DNA of 64,000 bases, from contig JAFQQT010000017.1 of the NCBI GenBank assembly GCA_017410455.1, positions 62,001-126,000 on the forward strand. Reading direction: 5' to 3'. This stretch comes from Clostridia bacterium. GTDB taxonomy: Bacteria > Bacillota > Clostridia > Christensenellales > Aristaeellaceae. The notes under the pieces were generated by a model, which did not search any database, had not been told where the DNA came from, and worked only from the letters and a program-made list of their open reading frames with translations. Below, piece after piece: positions 34,185 to 42,357 of the stretch. Position 1 is the first letter of the stretch. Each line of letters begins with the position of its first letter. The position numbers and the translations under genes were made by a program.

Positions 34185-34215
34185 AGGTGAATAACAGGAA
34201 TCCTGAAAGATACCC
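34185..34215. repeat. Paired intergenic motif, copy E (inverted arrangement)
   Basis: AGGTGAATAACAGG (34185-34198) faces CCTGAAAGATACCC (34202-34215), the same motif in opposite orientation, just after the aminopeptidase stop. Confidence 0.5.
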
Positions 34216-34226
34216 AGAATACAAGA

Positions 34227-34258
34227 ACACCCGGCGGGATCAGCGTCCCGTCGGGTGT
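34227..34258. terminator. Bidirectional terminator
   Basis: ACACCCGGCGGGA (34227-34239) pairs with TCCCGTCGGGTGT (34246-34258), then GTTTTG, between convergent aminopeptidase and uxaA. Confidence 0.85.
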
Positions 34259-34270
34259 GTTTTGTGTGGA

Positions 34271-35755
34271 TCAAAGCGTCACGCCGGTCTTGAAGATGGC
34301 CAGGTCGTGGAAGCCGTTCCGCTCGGAGCAGACCTTTTCGCCAGAGGCCACGGCCAGGACATAGTCCATCAGCTCCTTAGAGAGCTGGGGCAGGGTTTTG
34401 CCGTCCGTCAGCAGCTGGCCGGCGTTGAAGTCGATCCAGCCATGCTTGCGGGTGGCCAGGGGCGTGTTGGTGGAGATTTTGACCGTGGGCACCGGGCAGG
34501 CGAAGGGCGTACCGCGGCCGGTGGAGAAGAGCACGATCTGCGCGCCGGAGGCGGCCAGGGCCGTGGCGGCCACCAGGTCGTTGCCGGGGGCGGAGAGCAG
34601 GTTCAGGCCGGGGGCGGACACCTTCTCGCCATAGGCCAGCACGCCCTTGACGGGGGCGAAGCCGCTCTTCTGGGTGCAGCCCAGGGCCTTGTCTTCCAGG
34701 GTGGAGATGCCGCCGGCCTTGTTGCCGGGGCTGGGGTTCTCGTAGATGGTCTGATGGTGCTCCTCGAAATAGCGCTTGAAGTCGTTGATCAGGCGCACTG
34801 TGCGCTGGAACAGCTCCTCGGTTTCGCAGCGGTCCATCAGGATGGTCTCCGCGCCGAACATCTCGGGCACCTCGGTGAGGATGGTGGTACCGCCCTGGGC
34901 CACCAGCATGTCGCTGAAGCCGCCGATGACGGGGTTGGCCGTGATGCCGCTGAAGCCGTCGGAGCCGCCGCACTTCAGGCCGATGACCAGCTTCGAAGCC
35001 GGGCAGGGGACGCGCACCTCGCCGCGCATGTTATCCGCCAGCTCGCCCAGCAGCTTCATCGCCTCGGCGAACTCGTCCTCCACCTGCTGGCAGACGAGGA
35101 AGCGCACGCGGGACCTGTCATAATCGCCCATGTGCTCCTCGATGATGGCGGCGGAGCTGTTTTCGCACCCCAGGCCCAGCACCAGCACGCCGCCCACGTT
35201 GGGGTGGGTGGCCAGGTTGGCCAGAATCTGCCGGGTGTTCTCCTGATCGTCGCCCATCTGGCTGCAGCCGTAGGGGTGGGGGAATGCGTAAACCGTCTCC
35301 ACGCCGCCGCCCACAAGGCTTTGTGCCTCGCGCTCGAGGGCCCTGGCAATGTCGTTCACGCAGCCGACGGTGGGCAGGATCCACAGCTCGTTCCGCACGC
35401 CGACGCGGCCATCTGCCCGGGGGTAGCCCATGAAGGTGGCAGGCTCGGCGGTCTCGTTGGCGGGGAAGGTGGGCGTCCAGGCATACTCCAGCTCGCCGGA
35501 GAGGCAGGTGTGCAGGTTGTGCACGTGGATGTGCTCGCCGGCGGCCACGTCGGCCTTGGCGTAGCCGATGGGAAAGCCGTACTTGATGACCTTCTCGCCT
35601 GCGGGGATGGCCGTCAGGGCGATCTTGTGCCCCGCGGGGATCTCGCTGGCAGCGACGAGGGAGACGCCGTCCACTGCGATGGCCTCGCCAGCCCCGATGG
35701 CGCACAGGGCGACGGCCACGTTGTCCTTGGGGGTGATGCGGAGCAGATTGTTCAT
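34271..35755 (-). CDS. uxaA: Altronate dehydratase
   Basis: A 494-residue dehydratase that converts D-altronate to 2-keto-3-deoxygluconate. The N-terminal SAF-like domain (VALCAIGAGEAIAVDG, GHKIALTAIPAGEKVIKYG) and the large C-terminal domain with GYPRADGRVGVRNELW, KCGGSDGFSGITANPVIG and FSTGRGTPFACPVPTVKIS are characteristic. The single polypeptide length is that of UxaA. It is the second gene of the uxaB-uxaA unit, 55 bases downstream of uxaB. Confidence 0.95.
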   Translation of the reverse strand: MNNLLRITPKDNVAVALCAIGAGEAIAVDGVSLVAASEIPAGHKIALTAIPAGEKVIKYGFPIGYAKADVAAGEHIHVHNLHTCLSGELEYAWTPTFPANETAEPATFMGYPRADGRVGVRNELWILPTVGCVNDIARALEREAQSLVGGGVETVYAFPHPYGCSQMGDDQENTRQILANLATHPNVGGVLVLGLGCENSSAAIIEEHMGDYDRSRVRFLVCQQVEDEFAEAMKLLGELADNMRGEVRVPCPASKLVIGLKCGGSDGFSGITANPVIGGFSDMLVAQGGTTILTEVPEMFGAETILMDRCETEELFQRTVRLINDFKRYFEEHHQTIYENPSPGNKAGGISTLEDKALGCTQKSGFAPVKGVLAYGEKVSAPGLNLLSAPGNDLVAATALAASGAQIVLFSTGRGTPFACPVPTVKISTNTPLATRKHGWIDFNAGQLLTDGKTLPQLSKELMDYVLAVASGEKVCSERNGFHDLAIFKTGVTL

Positions 35756-35772
35756 GCAGATGAACCTCCGTA

Positions 35773-35807
35773 GGGTATGTATTGGGAGAATGGGGTGTAT
35801 TACGGGA
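35773..35807 (+). repeat. Paired intergenic motif, copy F
   Basis: GGGTATGTATTGGGA (35773-35787) and GGGTGTATTACGGGA (35793-35807), 20 bases apart, in the 55-base gap between uxaB and uxaA. Confidence 0.6.
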
Positions 35808-35810
35808 GAA

Positions 35811-37277
35811 TCAGCAGCCGAACTTCTCTTCCATCACGGCGCGCATGCCCTTGTCGATGATGGCCTCCAGGGACGCGGTGACGCTCTCGACCAGGCCGGG
35901 CACCATGCACAGGTCGGGGCCGAAGAAGTCCTCATTGGAGAGGAAGGCACGCACCTGGTTGGCGGTGGTCATCATGTGGGAGTCGGCGAAGAAGGCCAGC
36001 ACCGCCGCGTCATCCTGCAGGGTGTAGGTTTCGTCACCGCGCTTGCACTGGAGCTTGCCGTCCACCAGCACGCCGCCGCGGTACAGGCTCATCAGGCTCG
36101 CCAGGGAGAAGGTGAGGCGCTCAGGCAGCTCGCCGGTCTTCTCCACATAGCCCAGCAGAGAGGGCATGCAGCGGGCGCGCCACTTGGATACGCTGTTGAG
36201 GCAGATGGAGAGCAGCGCGTGCTTGATGAAGGGATTCTTGAAGCGGCCGGTGACCGCCTCGGCAAAGGCCATCAGGTCGGCCTTGGGCAGGGCCAGGGTG
36301 GGGATGACCTCGTCGTACAGCGTCTTCTGCATGAAGTTCAGGATGAGCTCGTCATTCATGGCCTCAAGCACGATGTCGTGGCCGCACTGGAAGGCGGCGG
36401 GCACGAAGGAGGTGTGGGCGCCGTTGAGGATGCGCACCTTGCGCTGCTTGTAGGGCTTCTGGTTGTCAGTGTAGATGACGGGCAGGCCGCACTGGGGCAG
36501 GGGCAGCTCAGCGCTGATGTCCTTGTCGGACTCGATGACCCACAGGCCGAAGGGCTCGGCGGTGACGAGAATCCGGTCCTCGTAGCCGAGCTTTTCCCAG
36601 ATGGCCTGCGCCTCATCGCGGGGGTAGCCGGTGACGATGCGGTCCACCAGCGTGGAGGTCCACACGCAGGCCGTGTCCAGCCACTGCTCGAACTTCTCGC
36701 CCAGGTTCCAGATCTTCGCCAGGGCCATGACGCACTTGCGGAGCATCACGCCGTTGTCGTCAATCAGCTCCACCGGCAGCATGACGAGGCCCTTGTCCTG
36801 GGCATAGTCGAAGTGCACCGCGCGCTCGTAGAGGAACTTGCAGAGCTTGGCGGGGAAGGAAACCGGCGGGCAGGCGGCAAAATCGTCATCTTCCTTCAGG
36901 ACGATGCCGGCCTCGGTGGTGTTGCTGACGATGAAGCGCAGCGTTTCGCAGCGGGCGTAGGCGGCGTACTTCTCATACTCGCCATAGGCGTCCACGGCGT
37001 CGGAAACGGAGGTGATCAGGCGGCTCTGCTCGACAGCTTCACCATCCACCAGACCCCGCAGCATCACCGTGTAGCGGCAGTCCTGCTCGTGGAACATGTC
37101 CAGATTGCCGAAGGTGATGGGCTTCACCAGCACGACGGAACCGTCGAAGCCGGCCTTCTCGTTGGCGATGTCGATGAAGTAGTCCACGAAGGCGCGCAGG
37201 AAATTGCCTTCGCCGAATTGCAGCACCTTCACGGGGCGGGCGGCGGCGGGCGCGTTGGCGGCGGTCAGTCGGTTCAT
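35811..37277 (-). CDS. uxaB: Tagaturonate reductase (altronate oxidoreductase)
   Basis: A 488-residue NADH-dependent enzyme of the mannitol dehydrogenase family that reduces tagaturonate to altronate. The N-terminal VLQFGEGNFLRAFVDYFID is the UxaB cofactor motif, and NGAHTSFVPAAFQCG, NPFIKHALLSICLNSVSKW mark the C-terminal domain. I start it at 37277 (MNRLTAAN), with AAAGGAGAG upstream. It heads the uxaB-uxaA operon, driven from the promoter at 37336-37364. Confidence 0.94.
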   Translation of the reverse strand: MNRLTAANAPAAARPVKVLQFGEGNFLRAFVDYFIDIANEKAGFDGSVVLVKPITFGNLDMFHEQDCRYTVMLRGLVDGEAVEQSRLITSVSDAVDAYGEYEKYAAYARCETLRFIVSNTTEAGIVLKEDDDFAACPPVSFPAKLCKFLYERAVHFDYAQDKGLVMLPVELIDDNGVMLRKCVMALAKIWNLGEKFEQWLDTACVWTSTLVDRIVTGYPRDEAQAIWEKLGYEDRILVTAEPFGLWVIESDKDISAELPLPQCGLPVIYTDNQKPYKQRKVRILNGAHTSFVPAAFQCGHDIVLEAMNDELILNFMQKTLYDEVIPTLALPKADLMAFAEAVTGRFKNPFIKHALLSICLNSVSKWRARCMPSLLGYVEKTGELPERLTFSLASLMSLYRGGVLVDGKLQCKRGDETYTLQDDAAVLAFFADSHMMTTANQVRAFLSNEDFFGPDLCMVPGLVESVTASLEAIIDKGMRAVMEEKFGC

Positions 37278-37307
37278 GGTCAGACTCTCCTTTATCATCA
37301 GTTGGCG

Positions 37308-37321
37308 TGTAAATGGTTACA
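37308..37321 (-). promoter_or_regulatory. LacI-type operator before uxaB
   Basis: TGTAA-4-TTACA, a palindrome just downstream of the uxaB start point; likely target of the LacI protein encoded divergently. Confidence 0.65.
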
Positions 37322-37335
37322 AAGGACACTCTCAC

Positions 37336-37364
37336 ATTGTACTCTCTTTTTTCTGTTCCGTCAA
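37336..37364 (-). promoter_or_regulatory. Promoter of uxaB-uxaA
   Basis: Minus strand TTGACG (37364-37359), 17-base spacer, TACAAT (37341-37336). Confidence 0.8.
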
Positions 37365-37428
37365 TGGGGAAAGCAGCGCAGAATTGCGTTTTCACGGCGC
37401 GAAATGCGGAAATGTGCGAAAAATCCTG

Positions 37429-37457
37429 TTGCCAAATCGTATGAAAACGTGTATAAT
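37429..37457 (+). promoter_or_regulatory. Promoter of the LacI-type regulator
   Basis: TTGCCA (37429-37434), 17-base spacer, TATAAT (37452-37457). Confidence 0.85.
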
Positions 37458-37509
37458 ATGCTTGAAAGAAATGCTGAAAACACTTACACCCCAGGAAGGA
37501 GCGGATGCT

Positions 37510-38523
37510 ATGGCGATGAACATCTACGACATCTCACGGCGTGCCGGGGTCTCCATCGCGACGGTTTCCCGCGTACTGAACAACAGTCCGCACGTGTCGG
37601 AGGCGACGCGCAAGAAGGTCATGGCGGTCATCGAAGGCACGGGCTATGTCCCCAATGCCTTCGCCCGGGGCCTGGGCCTGAACACGATGAAGACCATCGG
37701 CCTGCTCTGCCCGGATGCGTCCGACCCCTATCTGGCCCAGGCGCTGACCTGCCTGGAGCACAACTTCCGCCAGAAGGGCTACGACTGCCTGCTGTCCTGC
37801 ACGGGGCGCGAGCTGGCCGCCCGTCAGCAGGGTGTGGAGCTGCTCAAGTCCCGCCATGTGGACGGCATGGTGCTCATGGGTTCCACCTTCATCGAGGATT
37901 CCAGCCAGGATAACGACTACATCCGCGACGCTGCCCGATCCATGCCGGTGATCCTGCTCAATGGCGCCTTTGCCTGCGAGAACGTGTTCTGCGTGCTCTG
38001 CGATGACAGGCAGGCCATGGCGGAGGCGACCGGGATGCTGCTGGATTCCGGGTGCCGGAGGATCCTCTGCCTGTATCACAGCAACAACTATTCCGGCCGC
38101 AGGAAGCTCGCGGGCTACCGGGAGGCTCATCGTGAGCGGGGCCTGAGCGTGGATGAGAAGCTCATGTGCTACTTCACGCAGGATAAGTCCAGCGTGCATC
38201 AGGTGCGCGACACCCTCCTGCAGCTCGAGCGGGACGGGCTGACGTTTGACGCGGTGCTCACCAGCGAGGACATCCTCTCCGTCGGCGCGCTCAAGTACGC
38301 CCGGGCGGCGGGGAGGCGCGTGCCCGAGGATCTGTGCGTCGTGGGCTACAACAACTCCTCCCTCTGCCCTTGTACCCAGCCGGAGCTGACCAGCGTGGAC
38401 AACAAGCTCCAGGCCATCTGCGACCACATCGTCACCACGATGCTGGGCGTGCTGGAAGGCAAGGAAATGCCGCAGAAGACCGTCTTCACCGGTGAAGTGG
38501 TGAGGCGGGAAACCACCAGGTGA
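37510..38523 (+). CDS. LacI family regulator of hexuronate genes
   Basis: A 337-residue repressor. The N-terminal helix-turn-helix and hinge are NIYDISRRAGVSIATVSRVL and GYVPNAFARGL, followed by a periplasmic-binding-protein-like effector domain (about 62-337). It lies between uxaBA (divergent) and uxaC (same direction), so it most likely senses a hexuronate or derivative and represses these genes (inference). The start at 37510 has GGAAGGAG 8 bases upstream; ATG at 37516 is also possible. Confidence 0.9.
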   Translation: MAMNIYDISRRAGVSIATVSRVLNNSPHVSEATRKKVMAVIEGTGYVPNAFARGLGLNTMKTIGLLCPDASDPYLAQALTCLEHNFRQKGYDCLLSCTGRELAARQQGVELLKSRHVDGMVLMGSTFIEDSSQDNDYIRDAARSMPVILLNGAFACENVFCVLCDDRQAMAEATGMLLDSGCRRILCLYHSNNYSGRRKLAGYREAHRERGLSVDEKLMCYFTQDKSSVHQVRDTLLQLERDGLTFDAVLTSEDILSVGALKYARAAGRRVPEDLCVVGYNNSSLCPCTQPELTSVDNKLQAICDHIVTTMLGVLEGKEMPQKTVFTGEVVRRETTR

Positions 38524-38538
38524 GGTTTTGTTTATATT

Positions 38539-38651
38539 ATGAATGATGAATGATGAATTGAGTGCGTGTCCCGTGTGAAATCCGGCAGGATTGGCAACGA
38601 GCCGTCCCACAAACCAAATTCATAATTCATAATTCCTAATTCCTAATTCCC
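38539..38651. repeat. Short element with inverted heptamer repeats
   Basis: Three ATGAAT(G/T) heptamers (38539-38559) face five inverted heptamers (AATTCAT twice, AATTCCT twice, AATTCCC; 38617-38651) across a 57-base centre. The arrangement resembles a small non-coding mobile or repetitive element lying between lacI and uxaC. Confidence 0.55.
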
Positions 38652-38714
38652 AATGCTCTTCCCCCGTTCCCTCGCCCTTTAGGGGGCTGACGATATCAAA
38701 TGGAGGTAATGACC

Positions 38715-40124
38715 ATGCAGGCTTTCATGGACAAGGATTTTCTGCTGAGCACCGAGACTGCGCGGGTGCTGTACCACGAGTATGCCGCCAAGTGCCCCAT
38801 CATTGACTACCACTGCCACCTGGCGCCCCAGCAGATCTGGGACGACGTGCGCTACGAGAACATCACCCAGGTGTGGCTGGGTGGCGATCACTACAAGTGG
38901 CGCCTGATGCGCTGCGCGGGCGTGGATGAGTACTACATCACCGGCGGCGCGTCCGATTACGAGAAGTTCTGCAAGTGGGCTTCCGTCGTGGGCAAGGGCA
39001 TCGGCAATCCCCTGTACCACTGGACGCACCTCGAACTGCAGCGCTTCTTCGGCTACCACGGCGTGCTGAACGCCAGGACTGCTGACGAGGTCTGGAACCT
39101 GTGCAACGAGAAGCTGGCCCAGGCTGGCTACTCCGCCCGCGGCCTGATCGAGATGAGCAATGTCGAAACCATCTGCACCACCGACGACCCCATCGATGAC
39201 CTGCACTGGCATCAGCTCCTGCTGGCGGACGCCTCCTTCAAGGTCAATGTCCTGCCTGCCTGGCGCCCCGACAAGGCCGTCAACATCGAAAAGCCTGACT
39301 TCGTGGACTACATCGCCAGGCTGGCCGCGGCGGCGGAGATGGAGATCAAGTCCTTCGCCGACGTGAAGGCTGCGCTGGTCAAGCGCATGGCCTACTTCCA
39401 CGAAAACAACTGCCGCCTGTCCGACCACGGCCTGAACTACGTCGTTTACACCCCCGCCACCGAGGAAGAGGTCGAGGCCATCTTCCAGAAGAAGGTCGCC
39501 GGTCAGGAGGTCACTGCCCTGGAGGTCGCCCAGTACAAGACTGCCTGCATGCTCTTCTTCGGCGAGCAGTACAAGAAGTTCGACTGGACCATGCAGCTGC
39601 ACTATGGCTGCCGCCGCGACAACAACCAGCGCCAGTACGCCATCCTCGGCCCGGACACCGGCTATGACACCATCAACAACTTCGCCCCCGTGGACGAGAT
39701 GGCTGCCTACCTGGGCGCGGTGGAGGTCGCCTGCGGCCTGCCCCGTACCATCCTGTACAGCCTCAACCCCGTGGATGACGCCGCCATCGACACCCTGTGC
39801 GGCTGCTTCCAGGGCCCGGAGGCCGTGGGCAAGATGCAGCACGGCTCCGCCTGGTGGTTCAACGATCACTTCGAGGGCATGACCAACCAGCTCAAGTCCC
39901 TGGCCTCCCTGGGCTACCTGGCGGGCTTTGTGGGCATGCTGACGGACAGCCGCTCCTTCCTGAGCTACCCCCGCCACGAGTACTTCCGCCGCATCCTCTG
40001 CCGCCTGCTGGGCGAATGGGTGGAGGACGGCCGCTTCCCGCAGGATTACGACATCCTGGGCGAGATTGTGACCGGCATTTCCTGCGTCAACGCCCGCAAC
40101 TATTTCGGGTTCCCCACCAAGTAA
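38715..40124 (+). CDS. uxaC: Glucuronate/galacturonate isomerase
   Basis: A 469-residue isomerase that turns D-galacturonate into tagaturonate and D-glucuronate into fructuronate. The N-terminal PIIDYHCHLAPQQIWDD holds the metal-binding HxH, with MQLHYGCRRDNN and YPRHEYFRRILCRLLGEWVEDG near the C-terminus as in all UxaC. The ATG at 38715 has GGAGGT 7 bases upstream. It completes the UxaC-UxaB-UxaA route; kdgK and kdgA are not in the window. Confidence 0.95.
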   Translation: MQAFMDKDFLLSTETARVLYHEYAAKCPIIDYHCHLAPQQIWDDVRYENITQVWLGGDHYKWRLMRCAGVDEYYITGGASDYEKFCKWASVVGKGIGNPLYHWTHLELQRFFGYHGVLNARTADEVWNLCNEKLAQAGYSARGLIEMSNVETICTTDDPIDDLHWHQLLLADASFKVNVLPAWRPDKAVNIEKPDFVDYIARLAAAAEMEIKSFADVKAALVKRMAYFHENNCRLSDHGLNYVVYTPATEEEVEAIFQKKVAGQEVTALEVAQYKTACMLFFGEQYKKFDWTMQLHYGCRRDNNQRQYAILGPDTGYDTINNFAPVDEMAAYLGAVEVACGLPRTILYSLNPVDDAAIDTLCGCFQGPEAVGKMQHGSAWWFNDHFEGMTNQLKSLASLGYLAGFVGMLTDSRSFLSYPRHEYFRRILCRLLGEWVEDGRFPQDYDILGEIVTGISCVNARNYFGFPTK

Positions 40125-40138
40125 GCGATGAAAAAAAC

Positions 40139-40169
40139 GGAGCCATGGCCGATGCGGCTGTGGCTCCGC
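40139..40169 (+). terminator. Terminator of uxaC
   Basis: CGGAGCCA (40139-40146) pairs with TGGCTCCG (40162-40169), followed by CTTGCGTTTT. Its tail overlaps the next promoter. Confidence 0.75.
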
Positions 40170-40170
40170 T

Positions 40171-40199
40171 TGCGTTTTGGGCGCGTTTTTGCTATAATG
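40171..40199 (+). promoter_or_regulatory. Promoter of the ArsR-family gene
   Basis: TTGCGT (40171-40176), 17-base spacer, TATAAT (40194-40199). Confidence 0.75.
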
Positions 40200-40232
40200 C
40201 CAGAAGAAATAACGATGGAGGTGGCTGACGTG

Positions 40233-40595
40233 ATGGAGCGCAACGGGATCGAGACCTGCGGATTCCTACATGTCCATGAGGAGCTGGCGGAGCGGGTGCA
40301 GCGCGAGCTGCCGGAAACGGAGCAGCTGCTGCGCCTGGCAGATCTGTTCAAGGTGTTCGGCGACGGCACGCGGGTGCGCATCCTCTATGTGCTGCTGACG
40401 GCGGAGGTCTGCGTGTGTGACATCGCCCGCCTCCTGGGCATGACCCAGAGCGCGGTGAGCCATCAGCTGCGCATCCTCAAGCAGGCACACCTGATCCGCG
40501 CCCGCAGGGATGGCAAGACCATCTTCTACTCCCTGGCGGACGACCATGTAGCCACGCTCCTCAAACAGGGCATGGAGCATGTCTGCGAGGAGTGA
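40233..40595 (+). CDS. ArsR/SmtB family regulator
   Basis: A 120-residue winged-helix repressor, metal-sensor type. The core is LADLFKVFGDGTRVRILYVL, then EVCVCDIARLLGMTQSAVSHQLRIL and RRDGKTIFYSLAD. The ELCVCDL-like motif can bind metals (CadC/ArsR sites), and it has extra Cys and His residues at the N-terminus (CGFLHVH) and C-terminus (HVATLL, HVCEE), as in zinc/cadmium sensors. No transporter gene follows, so the target lies elsewhere. ATG 40233 has GGAGGT 9 bases upstream. Confidence 0.88.
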   Translation: MERNGIETCGFLHVHEELAERVQRELPETEQLLRLADLFKVFGDGTRVRILYVLLTAEVCVCDIARLLGMTQSAVSHQLRILKQAHLIRARRDGKTIFYSLADDHVATLLKQGMEHVCEE

Positions 40596-40611
40596 ACCAC
40601 ACATGACACAA

Positions 40612-40659
40612 AGCCCGGCGCATCCTCCTTGAGAAGGACGGACGCGCCGGGCTCTTTTT
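40612..40659. terminator. Bidirectional terminator
   Basis: AGCCCGGCGC (40612-40621) pairs with GCGCCGGGCT (40644-40653), followed by CTTTTT, between convergent genes. Confidence 0.85.
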
Positions 40660-40668
40660 GATGCTGGC

Positions 40669-42150
40669 TCAGCTGCGGGGTTCGATCCAGATAACCAGGT
40701 CGGTGTCGGTGGCCGGAGGTGTGTCGGGCACGATGAACTCCGGATAGTTGGGGTCGGTGGGCGCCGAGAGGGCGGGGTTGCGGGGCGCAGCGTCGCTGAA
40801 TAGGAGGAAGAGCGTGTCCGCGTCGGCATAGCCGGTGTCCTCCAGCATGTAGCCGGCGGCGGCCTGGAAGGCGATGATGGCCTGGGTGGTGATGGGGCCG
40901 TACTTGCCGTCGACTTCCTCTTCTTCGTCCGTGCCGAGGTACCCCAGGTCGAACAGGGCCTTCTGCATGAGCTTCACGTCGGTGCCCTTGTCGCCCTCGC
41001 GCAGGGGGGAGTAGGGGTCATACTGGGGGGCGGAGCGGCTGTAGAGCTTCTCCTGCATGGCGGAGGAGGCGTAGTCCCGCTCCGTCCAGCCCAGCGCGCA
41101 CTGGAAGAGGTTCACCGCCAGCTGGGTGTTCTCACCCCAGACGCCGTCCACCTTGCCCACCGGGTAGCCCAGGGCGTTCAGGCGGCGCTGCAGATTGCGC
41201 ACGGCGGTGCCACGGTCGCCATACTCCAGGCGGGGATAGGCTTCCTCCGGGGTGGGGGTGGCGGTGGGCTTGGGGGTGGCAGTGGCCCGGCGGGTCGGCG
41301 TGGGGCTGGGGGTGGCGATGGGCCGCAGCGTGGCCGTGGGCGTGGCGGTGGAAACGTAGGAAGAACCGGGCTCGCGGTTGGCGGCGGTGCTGACGGAGGG
41401 ATCCACCAGCGTCAGGGTGGGCAGGTCGGTATCCGCCTGCAGGAGCCACCAGCCCTGCTCGTTGCGGGCATAGCGCAGCACATCCGTGCCGATGCACACC
41501 ACGCGGGCCGTGTCCGCGCTGGTGGCGGGATGCGTGCTGCGGCTCATGTCGATCAGGCTGATGACGGTGATGCTGCCATCCGCAGCGATGACGCCCAGAG
41601 CGTCCTCCGAGGCGGTCATGCTGGCGGCGTCCTCCACGCCCATACCCAGCAGCGTGGGCAGGATCGTGGTATTGGTACCGGCGATGCTGTCGCGGGTGAG
41701 GGCCTTCAGGCTGGTCACGCCCGTGATGGTCTGGGTGATGAAGAAGATGCGGTCCGTGTTGGCGGCGGCTGCGGTGACGGAGGTGGCGAGCAGCTGGCGG
41801 GAGCCGTCCGCGCGCAGGGCATAGAGCGCGCCATCCGCCAGGACAAAGGGCGCGGCGACGATGTCTGCGCCGCTCTGGCCGGCGCTCAGCTCGATGGTCT
41901 GCGAGCCGTCCAGCCGGATGGCGAACTCGCGCCCGTCCTGGGCCAGGACGTAGACGCTGCCGTCCGCGATGCCGTGGATATCGGCAATGGGGTAGCGCAG
42001 CACCTTCGTTGCGCCGGCGGGATCGAGCAGGTACATGTGGCTGTTTTCGCCCAGCCAGGCGGTGTAGCCGTCCGCGGCCACCATCGGTTCGGCCAGGGCG
42101 GGCAGGGTCAGCGCCAGCAGCAGCGCAAGGGTCAGCAGCAGTTTCTTCAT
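40669..42150 (-). CDS. Exported protein with two peptidoglycan-binding domains
   Basis: A 493-residue exported protein. A signal peptide (MKKLLLTLALLLALTLPALA) precedes a 260-residue beta-rich, WD/propeller-like sensor region. A Thr/Pro linker follows (about 285-320), then two PG_binding_1 domains (GDRGTAVRNLQRRLNALGY and GDKGTDVKLMQKALFDLGY). It should sit on the cell wall. No catalytic domain is seen. The start at 42150 has AAAGGAGG upstream. Confidence 0.85.
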   Translation of the reverse strand: MKKLLLTLALLLALTLPALAEPMVAADGYTAWLGENSHMYLLDPAGATKVLRYPIADIHGIADGSVYVLAQDGREFAIRLDGSQTIELSAGQSGADIVAAPFVLADGALYALRADGSRQLLATSVTAAAANTDRIFFITQTITGVTSLKALTRDSIAGTNTTILPTLLGMGVEDAASMTASEDALGVIAADGSITVISLIDMSRSTHPATSADTARVVCIGTDVLRYARNEQGWWLLQADTDLPTLTLVDPSVSTAANREPGSSYVSTATPTATLRPIATPSPTPTRRATATPKPTATPTPEEAYPRLEYGDRGTAVRNLQRRLNALGYPVGKVDGVWGENTQLAVNLFQCALGWTERDYASSAMQEKLYSRSAPQYDPYSPLREGDKGTDVKLMQKALFDLGYLGTDEEEEVDGKYGPITTQAIIAFQAAAGYMLEDTGYADADTLFLLFSDAAPRNPALSAPTDPNYPEFIVPDTPPATDTDLVIWIEPRS

Positions 42151-42220
42151 GGGGATGCCTCCTTTGGGTGTGTGCGTCACCTAATAGACGAATGAAAAAG
42201 GGAAAATGTTGCCGCATGGA

Positions 42221-42248
42221 TTGCTTTTTCTGAAATCAGGCGTATAAT
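42221..42248 (+). promoter_or_regulatory. Promoter of the SH3 repeat gene
   Basis: TTGCTT (42221-42226), 16-base spacer, TATAAT (42243-42248). Confidence 0.65.
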
Positions 42249-42357
42249 ATTATTGGGATATTTTTGCTGGCGGGGTGGAAATCCTGCCTGCCAGCGTCAT
42301 CTATATGATAGAATGATCCGCTGCAGCACATACCTGCGGCATGAAGGAGGAACGGGA

